In this document: positions 25,960-35,359 of the stretch, piece by piece
Layout: every line of letters begins with the position of its first letter
How positions within the stretch are numbered: the stretch's first letter is position 1
NCBI GenBank assembly: GCA_003599365.1
Contig: QZJR01000064.1
Span: 1 to 36,612 of the forward strand
DNA from: Deltaproteobacteria bacterium
GTDB taxonomy: Bacteria > Desulfobacterota > UBA8473
Direction: 5' to 3'
Length of the DNA: 36,612 bases
The notes under the pieces: model-generated
What the model was told of the DNA's origin: nothing
Databases searched by the model: none
What the model saw: the letters and a program-made list of their open reading frames with translations, nothing else
Translations under genes and position numbers: made by a program

Positions 25960-28900
25960 TTACGATGAATCTTCCACAATCGCAATCTCCTCCTCCGTCA
26001 GCCCGTAAAGCTGGTAGATAACTGTATTAAGTTCCGCAATCAACTCAGATAGTCGGCTCTCATCCCTCTGCTTGTTAGCCAGAGCGCACATCTCAGCGAT
26101 TTGGCGCAGTTCTAGCCTCGCCTCCTTCCTGATGGCTGGCAACCGTATGGCAGACACCATGTCCTTGGAGAAGTTGATGCCACCATCGATCCCCAAACTG
26201 CTGAATGCAGCCCGAAGCAGAAACATGATTAGTCGAGAGTTCATGATTGCACAAATCCACCAGAGATTTCCCACGTCGTCCGACGGATCGAACGCGATAA
26301 TCGTAGATTTTCCGGCAATATAGGAACCATCCGTATCAACGAAGCTGTCAAAATATCGAATGCCCTTGATGATAACCTTCGGTCGCTCGGCCTGCTTTGC
26401 TCGGCGAGGCATGGCTTCTGTGAAGGCGCTCTTGCTTACTACCGGTTTGTCATAATGTGACTTCAGATAGGTCGTCTGTCGTAAACCCCAAAGCGAACCG
26501 AACTTCGCTATTGTACCGGTGTTCGTGAATTTATAGGATTTTCGATGTTGTGAGGACTGACTCTCGTCAAGAAGCGGCGTGAGCTCATAGGCCTCCGTGG
26601 TCGAAAATGGATTCTCGACACTGAAGAGATCTCCAACAGAGTTCGGCATCTTGCCGATCTTATCGAGCAGAGCAATGTGTGGGGACAGCAGATGTCCCCA
26701 GTTCTCATCAGACAGCGCAGATACGCCAACAGAAGCAGAGTGATGGACGTTATAGTTTGCCCAAAACCGGTCGATTTCGACAATGTCCACGAGATCTTTG
26801 GAAATGATGGACACGACGGGTGTGTTTCCTGCCTCAAATACATCAACGCGCGAGCAATCGGCAATAACCTTTAGGTGCCCGCGCAGGAACATTCGCAATG
26901 CCTTACCATATGGTGCCGAGAGCCATTTGTTTGGTGTTATGAATGACAGGAAACCACGAGCACAAAGAAGCATGAAGCTAAGCTCTGTGAACGCAACGTA
27001 GATGTCCCAATTCCCCTTTGTTGTTTCCATTCTCTCTCGAAGGTAGTCACGGAACTCGGGGCAATTACGTTTCATAAGTTCAGAATCAACATACGGCGGA
27101 TTACCAATCACCACATCGAATCCCTCCCGCACGCCGAACATCCACTCCGGGTCGAAGAAAGGGGCGGAGGCGTTCTGGTCGTAGGGGTCCCAGGCGGCGA
27201 GTCGTTTTGCCGTGATGTCACCCCAGCCATCGTGCTTGAGCAGTTCCGCAATTTCGGCACGGAGTTTTTTGTCCAGTTCTCGGCACTTGGCTTTACTGGC
27301 CGGGGTCCTGGCATTGAAGTGCTTCTCCCGCACCTTGCGCAGTTCCGCCTCTTTGGCATCAATATCCGGGTTGCGGAACATCATCTGTTTGGGCTTTTCA
27401 ATACCTATCAGTGTATTAGCGGCGACGAACTTGGTTTCCAGGTTGGGCAGCGGCCTCACGCCGAGGTTTGTTGTGTCCGGGTCCACCCGCTGGTCAACGA
27501 TCAGCGAGATGAAGAACCGCATCTTGGCGATCTGGACGGCAATGGACTGAATGTCAACGCCATAGAGGCAGTTTTCGATCAGGTAGAGCTTGCGTCCGTA
27601 ATCCAGTTCGTTGCGCTCGAACGCCTCCTCGATGCCGACAATTTGTTGCTCCAGTTCCCTGACCGTCCGCTCACGGATGGCAGCATCTTCGATCTTCTCT
27701 GCCGTGACAATGGCGTCGCACACACGCTGGATCTGCCGTTGCTCCCATTGCTCATTACCCGGATCGAGCTTGCCCAGGATGAACACCAGCTTGTGCAAGA
27801 TGCCCATCGGAAAAGCTCCTGACCCCACCGCTGGATCCAACGCCTTCAGTCCGTCAATCGCGGCGATCAGCGCTCCGGTTTCCCGGTTGTCAAAATCGTG
27901 GCCGCTCTCCTCCCACGACACCAGCCGCCGGAGTCTCTTCTCCGCGGCCTCTGCGTTCTCTGTGGAAAAACTTCCCTTCAGGAATGCTATCAATGCCTCG
28001 TCCACCATGTAATCCACGATCTCGCGCGGGGTGTAGAACGAGCCGGTCTGTTTGCGGGCCGTGGCGCCGGTTTCGGGGTTGTAGGCGGCAAGCAGGTTCT
28101 CGAATACCTTGCCGGAGAGCTCCGGATCGAGGGCGACTTCCTGCTCGATGGGCGTGTTTTCCTCAATCGTGAAGCGGTATCGGTGAAGGGTGTGGATGAG
28201 CCCGCGCACCCGGACATTCCTGAATTTCTTGTTACCATAGTCCGCACTGAGGTCTTCCTCGCGCTCAGGTCCGAAGAACAGGAAATCCGGCACAACCGGT
28301 TGGCTGTCCGGCCGTCGGGAGAATCCGTCAATGCGTACATAACGCGGCTTGGCGTTTTCGCCCAAATCCTTGTCCAGACACTCGAATAAGCCGCCGTTGA
28401 GGAACGGGATGTTTTTAAACAGCGCCAGCGCCTCGCCGGGCTTCTTGAATAAATCGCGGTGGCGATAAAGACTGTGCGCCATGAAGTTCTGCTCGTCCTT
28501 TGCCCAGCCGCGCTTCTCCATCTCGGTGTTCAACGTGGCAAAGAAAAGATTCTGCAGGATTGCCTTATAGAAGACGGAATCCTTCCCGGCATTATTGTCC
28601 GGCGCGAACCCGTCGAGCAGTTCATTCAGGCGGCGCTGATTAAACAGCACTTCGGGAATCAGGCCTTTTTCCTTCACGAACCAGCAGAAGATCAACCGTG
28701 TGATCATGCGAATCACACCGATGTGGTCGTGCCCGTCAGCCTCCTTGGGTGCATCCTTGGGGAAGTGAACATGCTTCAGCGCCCAGAAGTACCAGTTGGC
28801 AAGTTCCTTGTAGAACGCCTTGGTGACCGATTCGACATCGAAGGCGTCGTCGTGGCGTTTTTGAATCTCCAGGGCGGGAATGCCGAGCAGCTCTTTCCCG

Positions 28901-29364
28901 AACGACGCAAGATCAAGCATCTGCAGTCGCTCGGCGGCCGTGCGCAAACCGCCGCCGGTCCGCACGGTAATCCGGCGGAACAGCCGCCGCTTCTCAGCCT
29001 TCTCGTCATACTTGATGTTCAGAAAATGCCAGGCGGATTGAGTTATGTCGGAGAAAACAAACAGGCAGTAAGGATGTTCGCGGATCAACTGATCAACGAT
29101 GGGCCGTTCAAGATTTCTCTGAAGGTTTTCTGAGGCCAGGCGGCAATACACCACATGAAACGCATGTTCTTCGCCGCCGCTCGCAAACAGGATGGGATCA
29201 TCGAGCAACGCGTTTCTGGCGGAATCCGGCCAGCCGCGCACGCTGAGCGGCTTGTTTTCGCGCTCGTAATTCAGCTCTGTCCAGAACAATTCTTTCAGGG
29301 CGTTCACGCCCCGCAATTGCTCCAGCAGCTTCAACACAGTCTGCTTGCGGTCAAGAACAGACAT
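25960..29364 (-). CDS. Eco57I-type / Type IIG-like adenine-specific DNA methyltransferase (possible restriction-modification enzyme)
   Basis: 1134 aa; 'TGSFYTPREIVDYMVDEAL', motif I 'ALDPAVGSGAFPMGILHKLV', 'CLYGVDIQSIAVQIAKMRFFISLIVDQ', motif IV 'DVVIGNPPYVDSE', 'FITPNKWLSAPYGKALR'. Confidence 0.92.
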   Translation of the reverse strand: MSVLDRKQTVLKLLEQLRGVNALKELFWTELNYERENKPLSVRGWPDSARNALLDDPILFASGGEEHAFHVVYCRLASENLQRNLERPIVDQLIREHPYCLFVFSDITQSAWHFLNIKYDEKAEKRRLFRRITVRTGGGLRTAAERLQMLDLASFGKELLGIPALEIQKRHDDAFDVESVTKAFYKELANWYFWALKHVHFPKDAPKEADGHDHIGVIRMITRLIFCWFVKEKGLIPEVLFNQRRLNELLDGFAPDNNAGKDSVFYKAILQNLFFATLNTEMEKRGWAKDEQNFMAHSLYRHRDLFKKPGEALALFKNIPFLNGGLFECLDKDLGENAKPRYVRIDGFSRRPDSQPVVPDFLFFGPEREEDLSADYGNKKFRNVRVRGLIHTLHRYRFTIEENTPIEQEVALDPELSGKVFENLLAAYNPETGATARKQTGSFYTPREIVDYMVDEALIAFLKGSFSTENAEAAEKRLRRLVSWEESGHDFDNRETGALIAAIDGLKALDPAVGSGAFPMGILHKLVFILGKLDPGNEQWEQRQIQRVCDAIVTAEKIEDAAIRERTVRELEQQIVGIEEAFERNELDYGRKLYLIENCLYGVDIQSIAVQIAKMRFFISLIVDQRVDPDTTNLGVRPLPNLETKFVAANTLIGIEKPKQMMFRNPDIDAKEAELRKVREKHFNARTPASKAKCRELDKKLRAEIAELLKHDGWGDITAKRLAAWDPYDQNASAPFFDPEWMFGVREGFDVVIGNPPYVDSELMKRNCPEFRDYLRERMETTKGNWDIYVAFTELSFMLLCARGFLSFITPNKWLSAPYGKALRMFLRGHLKVIADCSRVDVFEAGNTPVVSIISKDLVDIVEIDRFWANYNVHHSASVGVSALSDENWGHLLSPHIALLDKIGKMPNSVGDLFSVENPFSTTEAYELTPLLDESQSSQHRKSYKFTNTGTIAKFGSLWGLRQTTYLKSHYDKPVVSKSAFTEAMPRRAKQAERPKVIIKGIRYFDSFVDTDGSYIAGKSTIIAFDPSDDVGNLWWICAIMNSRLIMFLLRAAFSSLGIDGGINFSKDMVSAIRLPAIRKEARLELRQIAEMCALANKQRDESRLSELIAELNTVIYQLYGLTEEEIAIVEDSS

Positions 29365-29515
29365 TACAACCCTCTCACGGCCGGATCAGGATGGGTTTAT
29401 ATCATCAATTTAACTGCTGACATTACATATGTATTTATTATCACTATACTTTAGAAATCTACTATGTAAAGAGGAATTTAATAGTCAAGACTTTCTGGAA
29501 GAAAGAGAGTTTTCG

Positions 29516-29629
29516 CTAGTATTCAAAAACCGGGTCATCCTTCATCTCTTCCTTTCTTCGTAAGTCGTCGCTTTCCAGAGAAGCCTTCGTTTCAGCCACA
29601 AAGTAGATTCTCCTGTCGGCATTATGATA
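29516..29629 (-). pseudogene. Remnant resembling the C-terminus of a Type III restriction (Res) subunit
   Basis: Hand-translated minus strand: YHNADRRIYFVAETKASLESDDLRRKEEMKDDPVFEY*, bounded by an upstream in-frame stop. It resembles the '(L/I)Y.V.ETKGS....DLR..E..K' tail of Type III Res proteins. Confidence 0.5.
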
Positions 29630-29893
29630 TCACCTGAAACCAGGGAATAACCGAGAAGTTTTTACACTAATACAAGTTATTTCCCTGATGGCAGTACGTC
29701 TGTCTCAGCGGTGGATGCGCCCAAAGCAATTAAATAACGGAGACGGTTGAAAAAGGGCCTGTTTAACGTTTCTCCCGACTTGATTTCAGATTAAGCAGTT
29801 GTCCCATGCTCTCAAATTGAATTTTATAATTTTAATCCGCACACAACCAGGTTGGTAAGATATTTCTTTTAAGTGGGTAAGGATGGCCCGTAT

Positions 29894-29986
29894 CGATTGA
29901 TGAGAGATGCCAAAGGGACTCAGATTGCCGACGGAACCAATGAGATTCAGAGGATAATCGTTTTTAGATATTTGCTGCTATCTTAA
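29894..29986 (+). pseudogene. C-terminal remnant of an acyl-CoA dehydrogenase
   Basis: Hand-translated plus strand: [30 protein letters not shown], matching the ACAD tail '[28 protein letters not shown]'. Confidence 0.75.
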
Positions 29987-30521
29987 TCCCTTCTCTGAAG
30001 GCTGCTAGATTAAGTTCCTGTAATTTATTATTGTTTTGAAACCTTTTGCTGATCTCTTCCTCTATCAATTCGGCTGGAATGGGCCTTACTTTTTCTATAT
30101 ACGCTCCTAGTAGGACCATATTTCGAGCCAGGGCATTGCCCAGCCTTGCAGCGGTTTCAACACCAGAGATTTCTAATGTTTTGATATCGTTTCTCCCCAC
30201 ATCTCCATTTTTTCCGATGCTCTCCATAATAATCAAGCCATCAGGCAGTACCCTGTCTTCAAAGACCTTAATGCGAGACGATTCTGTCATAACTATGGTC
30301 TGTGCCCCAAAAAGGAGAGGCGAGGCAATCTCATTATCAGAGAGAATAACTGTGCAATCAGCCGCAGCTCCTCTTCTTGCAGTGGTCATACTGGGGTTCC
30401 ACAGTACATGTGCATATTGGGAGACAGCCGCAGAAGCGAGAATCTGCCCTATTATCATTGACCCTGTTCCACCAATCCCAGCTATTATTACATCGTGTCT
30501 TTTGGATAATCCTTCTTTCAT
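29964..30521 (-). CDS. 2-oxoacid:ferredoxin oxidoreductase gamma subunit
   Basis: 185 aa; 'DVIIAGIGGTGSMIIGQILASAAV...', 'MTTARRGAAADCTVILSD', 'ALARNMVLLGAY'. Confidence 0.9.
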   Translation of the reverse strand: MKEGLSKRHDVIIAGIGGTGSMIIGQILASAAVSQYAHVLWNPSMTTARRGAAADCTVILSDNEIASPLLFGAQTIVMTESSRIKVFEDRVLPDGLIIMESIGKNGDVGRNDIKTLEISGVETAARLGNALARNMVLLGAYIEKVRPIPAELIEEEISKRFQNNNKLQELNLAAFREGIKIAANI

Positions 30522-30529
30522 AGAACCTC

Positions 30530-31288
30530 CTATTCAATCTTGTCAACGTCTTTGAATTCCCCTAGAGGAAATTCAGGTATTACTTCTTCCTCTATTCTCT
30601 TTAAGCTCTCTTTAGGGGATAGGTGCCAGTTGGCAGGACAGGTAGAGAGGATCTCTACAAAGCTATATCCTACACCATCTATCTGCTTCTCCAGTGCTTT
30701 TTTCATATATTTTTTAGTTTTTTTATAATTGGCTGGGCTGGTAAATGCACCCCTGGCAGAGTAGGCTACCCCTTTTAAACTGCCTATGAATTCGGTTGCC
30801 TGTATTGGGTATCCCTGATCTTGATTCCTTCCAAAGGGTGTTGTAGTAGTTACCTGTCCCATTACTGTGGTAGGGGCTAATTGTCCTCCGGTGGTTCCAT
30901 AGTTACCGTTATTGATCATAAAGGTAGTTATCTTTTCACTTCTGGCTGCTGCATGGATTGTTGGTTCGCAACCTATAGCCAGGGCATCTCCGTCTCCCTG
31001 CCAGGTTATGACTATGGTATCCTTGCCAAGGATACGTTTCATAGCAGAGGCCACATCACCTGGCCTGCCGTGGGCAACCATTATTGAATCTACGTTTACC
31101 AATACAGACGCCATTGTATAACAGCCTACACCAACTACTAAAACCGAATTTCCCTCTATCCCCAGTTCATCTATTACCTCACATAGTGCCTTCACAGCAG
31201 TACCATGCTGGCAGCCAGGACAGAAAGGTATGATCAGCGGAATGTCCCTCCATAACCTGGGTGTTCCCGTAATCCATTTTTCTTCCAT
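30530..31288 (-). CDS. 2-oxoacid:ferredoxin oxidoreductase beta subunit (TPP-binding)
   Basis: 252 aa; 'FCPGCQHGTAVKALCEVIDELG', 'AHGRPGDVASAMKRI', 'TWQGDGDALAIGCEPTIHAAARSEKITTFMINNGNYGTTGGQLAPTT'. Confidence 0.93.
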   Translation of the reverse strand: MEEKWITGTPRLWRDIPLIIPFCPGCQHGTAVKALCEVIDELGIEGNSVLVVGVGCYTMASVLVNVDSIMVAHGRPGDVASAMKRILGKDTIVITWQGDGDALAIGCEPTIHAAARSEKITTFMINNGNYGTTGGQLAPTTVMGQVTTTTPFGRNQDQGYPIQATEFIGSLKGVAYSARGAFTSPANYKKTKKYMKKALEKQIDGVGYSFVEILSTCPANWHLSPKESLKRIEEEVIPEFPLGEFKDVDKIE

Positions 31289-31302
31289 TAGAGCCCCCTT
31301 TC

Positions 31303-32385
31303 TTAAATAAATTCTTCTATTTTTTCCAGGACTTTCCGAGGATAGATCGCCCCTTCTTCTGTCGGTAAATGCCTTTCCATGGAACTTACCAGATAAACCT
31401 CAGTACGACCTTGTGCAGCCAGCTTAACGTCCTCGATCATTTGACCCATATTGTCCTCTACTACTAAGAACTTGGCTCCTTGAATGGCCTTTTCTTCAAT
31501 TATCTTCTCAGGGAAAGGCCAAAGCGTAATCGGTCGTATCATACCAACCTTTAAGCCTTTTTTCCTGGCTCTGTATAGTGCTTCTTGAGATACCCGTGCC
31601 ACATAACCAAATGCCACCAATATCAACTCGGCATCATCCACCTGACAGGTTTCATATCTGGCTTCATTTTCCTTTATAGTATCGAGCTTTTTTTTGTAAT
31701 CATCCCAGAATGCACAGAGGTTTGGGTGTTTTGGAGTGGGTAACATACCCTGGGCTATGGACGAAAAGCGTCTGTTCCCGTCTTTATGATTTGCTTTACC
31801 TGTAATTGCCCAATCTTTTCCAGGAAGCGGTTCAAAATCCAGAGTTCGAAGTTCAACGGATTCCATCATCTGGCCAAGAATTGCGTCACTGAGGACTACG
31901 ACCGGGGTTCTGTACTTGTCTCCGAGATAGAAGGCAAGCTGAACAAAATCATAGAGTTCCTGGGCTGATTTTGGCGCAAGGACTATGGTTTTATATCCTC
32001 CATATCCACCACCCTGGGTTGCAGAGGTATAATCCGTTTGTGCATGCCGTGTAGTATTCCATCCCCTTTGCACAAGGACAATAACACAGGGTAGTTCGGC
32101 ATTGGCCAGATTGGACATGCCCTCCTGCATGAGTGCCCATCCAGGGCTGGATGTTGAGGTAATTACTCTGACACCGGTAGCGGCACCTCCATGAAGCATG
32201 TTTATTGACCCTGTTTCAGAGGCAGACTGGATAAAGACCCTCCCCCTTTTTGGAAACTCCCTTGCAAACCACTCTATGATTTCATTCTGGGGTGTTATGG
32301 GATAACCAAAGAAAGCCCTGCAATCTGCTGCCAAGGCACCCCATCCAACAGCTTCGTTCCCCTGGATTAAGATTCTTTCCGTCAT
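31303..32385 (-). CDS. 2-oxoacid:ferredoxin oxidoreductase alpha subunit
   Basis: 360 aa; 'GNEAVGWGALAADCRAFFGYPITPQNEIIEWFA', 'SASETGSINMLHGGAATGVRVITSTSSPGWALMQEGMS', 'QTDYTSATQGGGYGGYKTIVLAP'. Confidence 0.93.
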   Translation of the reverse strand: MTERILIQGNEAVGWGALAADCRAFFGYPITPQNEIIEWFAREFPKRGRVFIQSASETGSINMLHGGAATGVRVITSTSSPGWALMQEGMSNLANAELPCVIVLVQRGWNTTRHAQTDYTSATQGGGYGGYKTIVLAPKSAQELYDFVQLAFYLGDKYRTPVVVLSDAILGQMMESVELRTLDFEPLPGKDWAITGKANHKDGNRRFSSIAQGMLPTPKHPNLCAFWDDYKKKLDTIKENEARYETCQVDDAELILVAFGYVARVSQEALYRARKKGLKVGMIRPITLWPFPEKIIEEKAIQGAKFLVVEDNMGQMIEDVKLAAQGRTEVYLVSSMERHLPTEEGAIYPRKVLEKIEEFI

Positions 32386-32397
32386 TTTAGTCCCCCT

Positions 32398-32637
32398 TTA
32401 GTTTGAAGTAGAAGGAGATTTCTCCAGATATTTGTAAACCTCAATAGCAACATGGGGACACATCCATGCACACATGCCACAAGCACTGCAATCCTCAGGA
32501 TTGCTGAAGTCGGGTAAGGGCAACCCAAATTGCGAAACCCTCTCCGTCATATTGATGCATCCCTTATTACAAAACATTTCACAAAAACCACAACCCATAC
32601 AGCGGTTCTCCTCGATTTGAATAACCCCTTTAGCCAT
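32398..32637 (-). CDS. 4Fe-4S ferredoxin (delta) subunit of the 2-oxoacid oxidoreductase
   Basis: 79 aa; 'NRCMGCGFCEMFCNKGCINM' and 'EDCSACGMCAWMCPHVAIEV'. Confidence 0.93.
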   Translation of the reverse strand: MAKGVIQIEENRCMGCGFCEMFCNKGCINMTERVSQFGLPLPDFSNPEDCSACGMCAWMCPHVAIEVYKYLEKSPSTSN

Positions 32638-33044
32638 TTTACCTCCTTATAGAATATAGTCAAAAATCAAAAGTCGAAAATCAGGAAAAGTAATTCAGAA
32701 GTTGTTAAATACGAGTAAATACGAATAAAGAGAAAAACCCGTTCCAAATTTACCAAATATCGATTAATCTACTAGTTAACAAATTGGTAACAATGTGTCA
32801 AATAATTTAAACAGTTTATCCTGAAAAGTAAAATTTTTGTGCTACCACACAGGGTATCCAGTGTTGTTTCTTTATGAAAATTTTTTTCTTGAAAAAGGCA
32901 TATTTATGGGGTAGTGTTTTTGAAATGGTGTTTTCGCTAACTGTTTTGCTGACAAACAAAAAATATCCAATTCATAGACAGATTTAAGGGGCAGCCTTGT
33001 CCCTTTATCTTCATTGAAAGAAATTAACTTGAAAGGAAGATACT

Positions 33045-34193
33045 ATGCAAGCACGGTTCTACAAAGAAGAGCACCAAATTTTTCGTAAGGCTTTCAGGGA
33101 TTTTGTCAATAAGGAAATTAAACCTAATGCTGAAAAGTGGGAGCATGAAAAGGGAATTCCCAGGGATTTATGGCATAAGGTGGGTGAACAAGGGTATTTA
33201 TGCCCATGGGTTGATGAGAAATACGGAGGTTCCGGGGTCGGGTTTGAATACTCGGTGATTATCCACGAAGAGCTGTGCCGGTCTGAGAACACAGGTGTGC
33301 TGGGAATGGGTGTGCATAGCGACATTGTTGTTCCGTACATTGATCACCATGGAGATGAAAGACAAAAAGAGAAGTATCTCCCCGGATGCGCCAACGGGGA
33401 TATTATCACCTCTGTGGCAATGAGCGAACCGGAGGCCGGTTCTGACCTTGTCAGAATACAAACCAAGGCAATCAGGGACGGCAATGACTACATCGTTAAC
33501 GGACAGAAGGTTTTTATTACCAATGGTATCCACTGCGATCTGGCGATAGTGGCCGTAAAAACAGACCCAAAGGCGGACCCTCTTCACAAAGGCATTAGCA
33601 TACTTCTTGTTGAAAACGGGACCCCCGGGTTTTCCAAAGGCCGCAGTCTCGAAAAGACGGGCGCTCACAGTCAGGATACCGGAGAGCTATTCTTCGAGGA
33701 TTGTCGAGTGCCTCAGGAAAATCTGCTTGGTGAAGAAGGTGAAGGGTTCAAGTATCTGATGTACAACCTGCAACAGGAGCGTCTGGTCATGACGATGGAT
33801 GCCCAGGCTGTCGCGGAATACGTTCTGGAAAAAACCATCGAATATTGTAAGGTGCGGAATGTCTTTGGGCGTCCCGTTAGCAGATTTCAGCACAACACGT
33901 TTAAGATTGTTGAAATGGCTACCGAGGTCGAAATGGGTAGAGTCTTCTTCAATTCCCTCGTCGAAGATTTTATTAACGGAGTAGACATTACCCTGAAGGT
34001 GTCAATGGCCAAGTGGTGGATAACCGAGATGGCAAATCGCATTGCTTACCAGTGTACCCAGCTCCATGGAGGGTACGGGTGCATGAAAGAGTACTATGTT
34101 GCCAGGGCGTCGGGAGATGTCCGCTCTATGACCATCGCTGCCGGCACGAGTGAAATAATGAAGATTGTCATAGGAAGAATGATGGGGTTGTAG
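33045..34193 (+). CDS. Acyl-CoA dehydrogenase (copy 1 of tandem pair)
   Basis: 382 aa; 'VAMSEPEAGSDLVRIQTKAIRDGNDYIVNGQKVFITNG', 'RNVFGRPVSRFQ', 'QLHGGYGCMKEYYVARASGDVRSMTIAAGTSEIMKIVIGRMMGL'. Confidence 0.96.
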   Translation: MQARFYKEEHQIFRKAFRDFVNKEIKPNAEKWEHEKGIPRDLWHKVGEQGYLCPWVDEKYGGSGVGFEYSVIIHEELCRSENTGVLGMGVHSDIVVPYIDHHGDERQKEKYLPGCANGDIITSVAMSEPEAGSDLVRIQTKAIRDGNDYIVNGQKVFITNGIHCDLAIVAVKTDPKADPLHKGISILLVENGTPGFSKGRSLEKTGAHSQDTGELFFEDCRVPQENLLGEEGEGFKYLMYNLQQERLVMTMDAQAVAEYVLEKTIEYCKVRNVFGRPVSRFQHNTFKIVEMATEVEMGRVFFNSLVEDFINGVDITLKVSMAKWWITEMANRIAYQCTQLHGGYGCMKEYYVARASGDVRSMTIAAGTSEIMKIVIGRMMGL

Positions 34194-34195
34194 GG

Positions 34196-35344
34196 ATGGA
34201 AGCACGATTTTACAAGGAAGAGCACCACATCTTCCGTAAGGCTTTTAGGGATTTTGTCCATAAGGAAATCAAACCCTACGCGGAAAAGTGGGATGACGAG
34301 AAGAAAATCCCCAGGGAAATATGGCATAAGATGGGTAACCAAGGGTATCTATGTCCATGGCTCGATGAGAAGTACGGCGGTTCCGGGGTCGGGTTTGAAT
34401 ACTCGGTGATTATCCACGAAGAGCTGTGCCGTTCTGAGAACACAGGTGTGCTGGGGATGGGTGTCCATAGCGACATTATTGTTCCGTACATTGATCACCA
34501 TGGAGATCAAAGACAAAAAGAGAAATATCTCCCAGGATGCGCCAACGGGGAGATCATTACCTCTATCGTCATGAGCGAACCAGGGGCCGGATCTGACCTT
34601 GCCGCTATCCGTACCAAGGCTATCAGGGACGGCAATGACTATATTGTGAATGGCCAGAAGGTTTTCATTACCAATGGTATCAGCTGTGACCTGGCCATAG
34701 TGGCCGTAAAAACAGACCCAAAAGCGGATCCTCCATACAAGGGGATCAGCATACTTCTCATTGAAGACGGTACCCCTGGGTTTTCCAAAGGCCGCAGTCT
34801 CGAAAAGACGGGTACCCACAGTCAGGATACAGGGGAGCTGTTCTTTGAGGATTGTCGGGTACCTCAAGAGAACCTGCTGGGCGAGGAAGGTGAGGGGTTT
34901 CGGTACCTCATGTACAACCTGCAGCAAGAGCGTTTAGCCCTCACCATCGACGCCCAGGCTACAGCCGAATATGCTCTAGAGAAAACTATCGAGTATTGTA
35001 AGACAAGAAATGTATTTGGACGTTGTGTGAGCGAGTTTCAACACAATACATTCAAGATCGTGGAGATGGCTACTGAGGTCGAAATTGGTAGGGTTTTTCT
35101 TAATTCCCTCATCAAAGATTTTATTGATGGGAAAGATATTACCCTGAAGGTATCGATGGCCAAGTGGTGGATACCGGAGATGGCCAATCGGCTTGCCTAT
35201 CACTGTACACAACTCCACGGAGGATACGGATGCATGAAGGAGTATTATGTTGCAAGGGTGCCAGGAGATCTCCGTTCCCTGGCTATTGCCGGCGGCGCCA
35301 CTGAAGTGATGAAGGTTGTCATAGGAAGGATGATGGGCTTGTGA
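34196..35344 (+). CDS. Acyl-CoA dehydrogenase (copy 2 of tandem pair)
   Basis: 382 aa; near-colinear paralogue of the preceding gene, starting 2 bp after its stop: 'MEARFYKEEHHIFRKAFRDFVHKEIKPYAEKWDDEKKIPREIWHKMGNQGYLCPWLDEKYGGSGVGFEYSVIIHEELCRSENTGVLGMGVHSD'. Confidence 0.96.
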   Translation: MEARFYKEEHHIFRKAFRDFVHKEIKPYAEKWDDEKKIPREIWHKMGNQGYLCPWLDEKYGGSGVGFEYSVIIHEELCRSENTGVLGMGVHSDIIVPYIDHHGDQRQKEKYLPGCANGEIITSIVMSEPGAGSDLAAIRTKAIRDGNDYIVNGQKVFITNGISCDLAIVAVKTDPKADPPYKGISILLIEDGTPGFSKGRSLEKTGTHSQDTGELFFEDCRVPQENLLGEEGEGFRYLMYNLQQERLALTIDAQATAEYALEKTIEYCKTRNVFGRCVSEFQHNTFKIVEMATEVEIGRVFLNSLIKDFIDGKDITLKVSMAKWWIPEMANRLAYHCTQLHGGYGCMKEYYVARVPGDLRSLAIAGGATEVMKVVIGRMMGL

Positions 35345-35359
35345 GATTCCTAAGGCGTG

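Noticed and set aside
27232-28389. Several long plus-strand ORFs (27232..27822, 27611..28012, 27898..28389) opposite the methyltransferase
   Set aside because: All are antisense to the Eco57I-type methyltransferase and overlap each other; they are by-products of GC-rich codon usage.
33045-35344. Tandem acyl-CoA dehydrogenases as an assembly duplication artefact
   Set aside because: The copies differ at many positions throughout, including amino-acid changes, so they are diverged paralogues rather than a duplicated read artefact.
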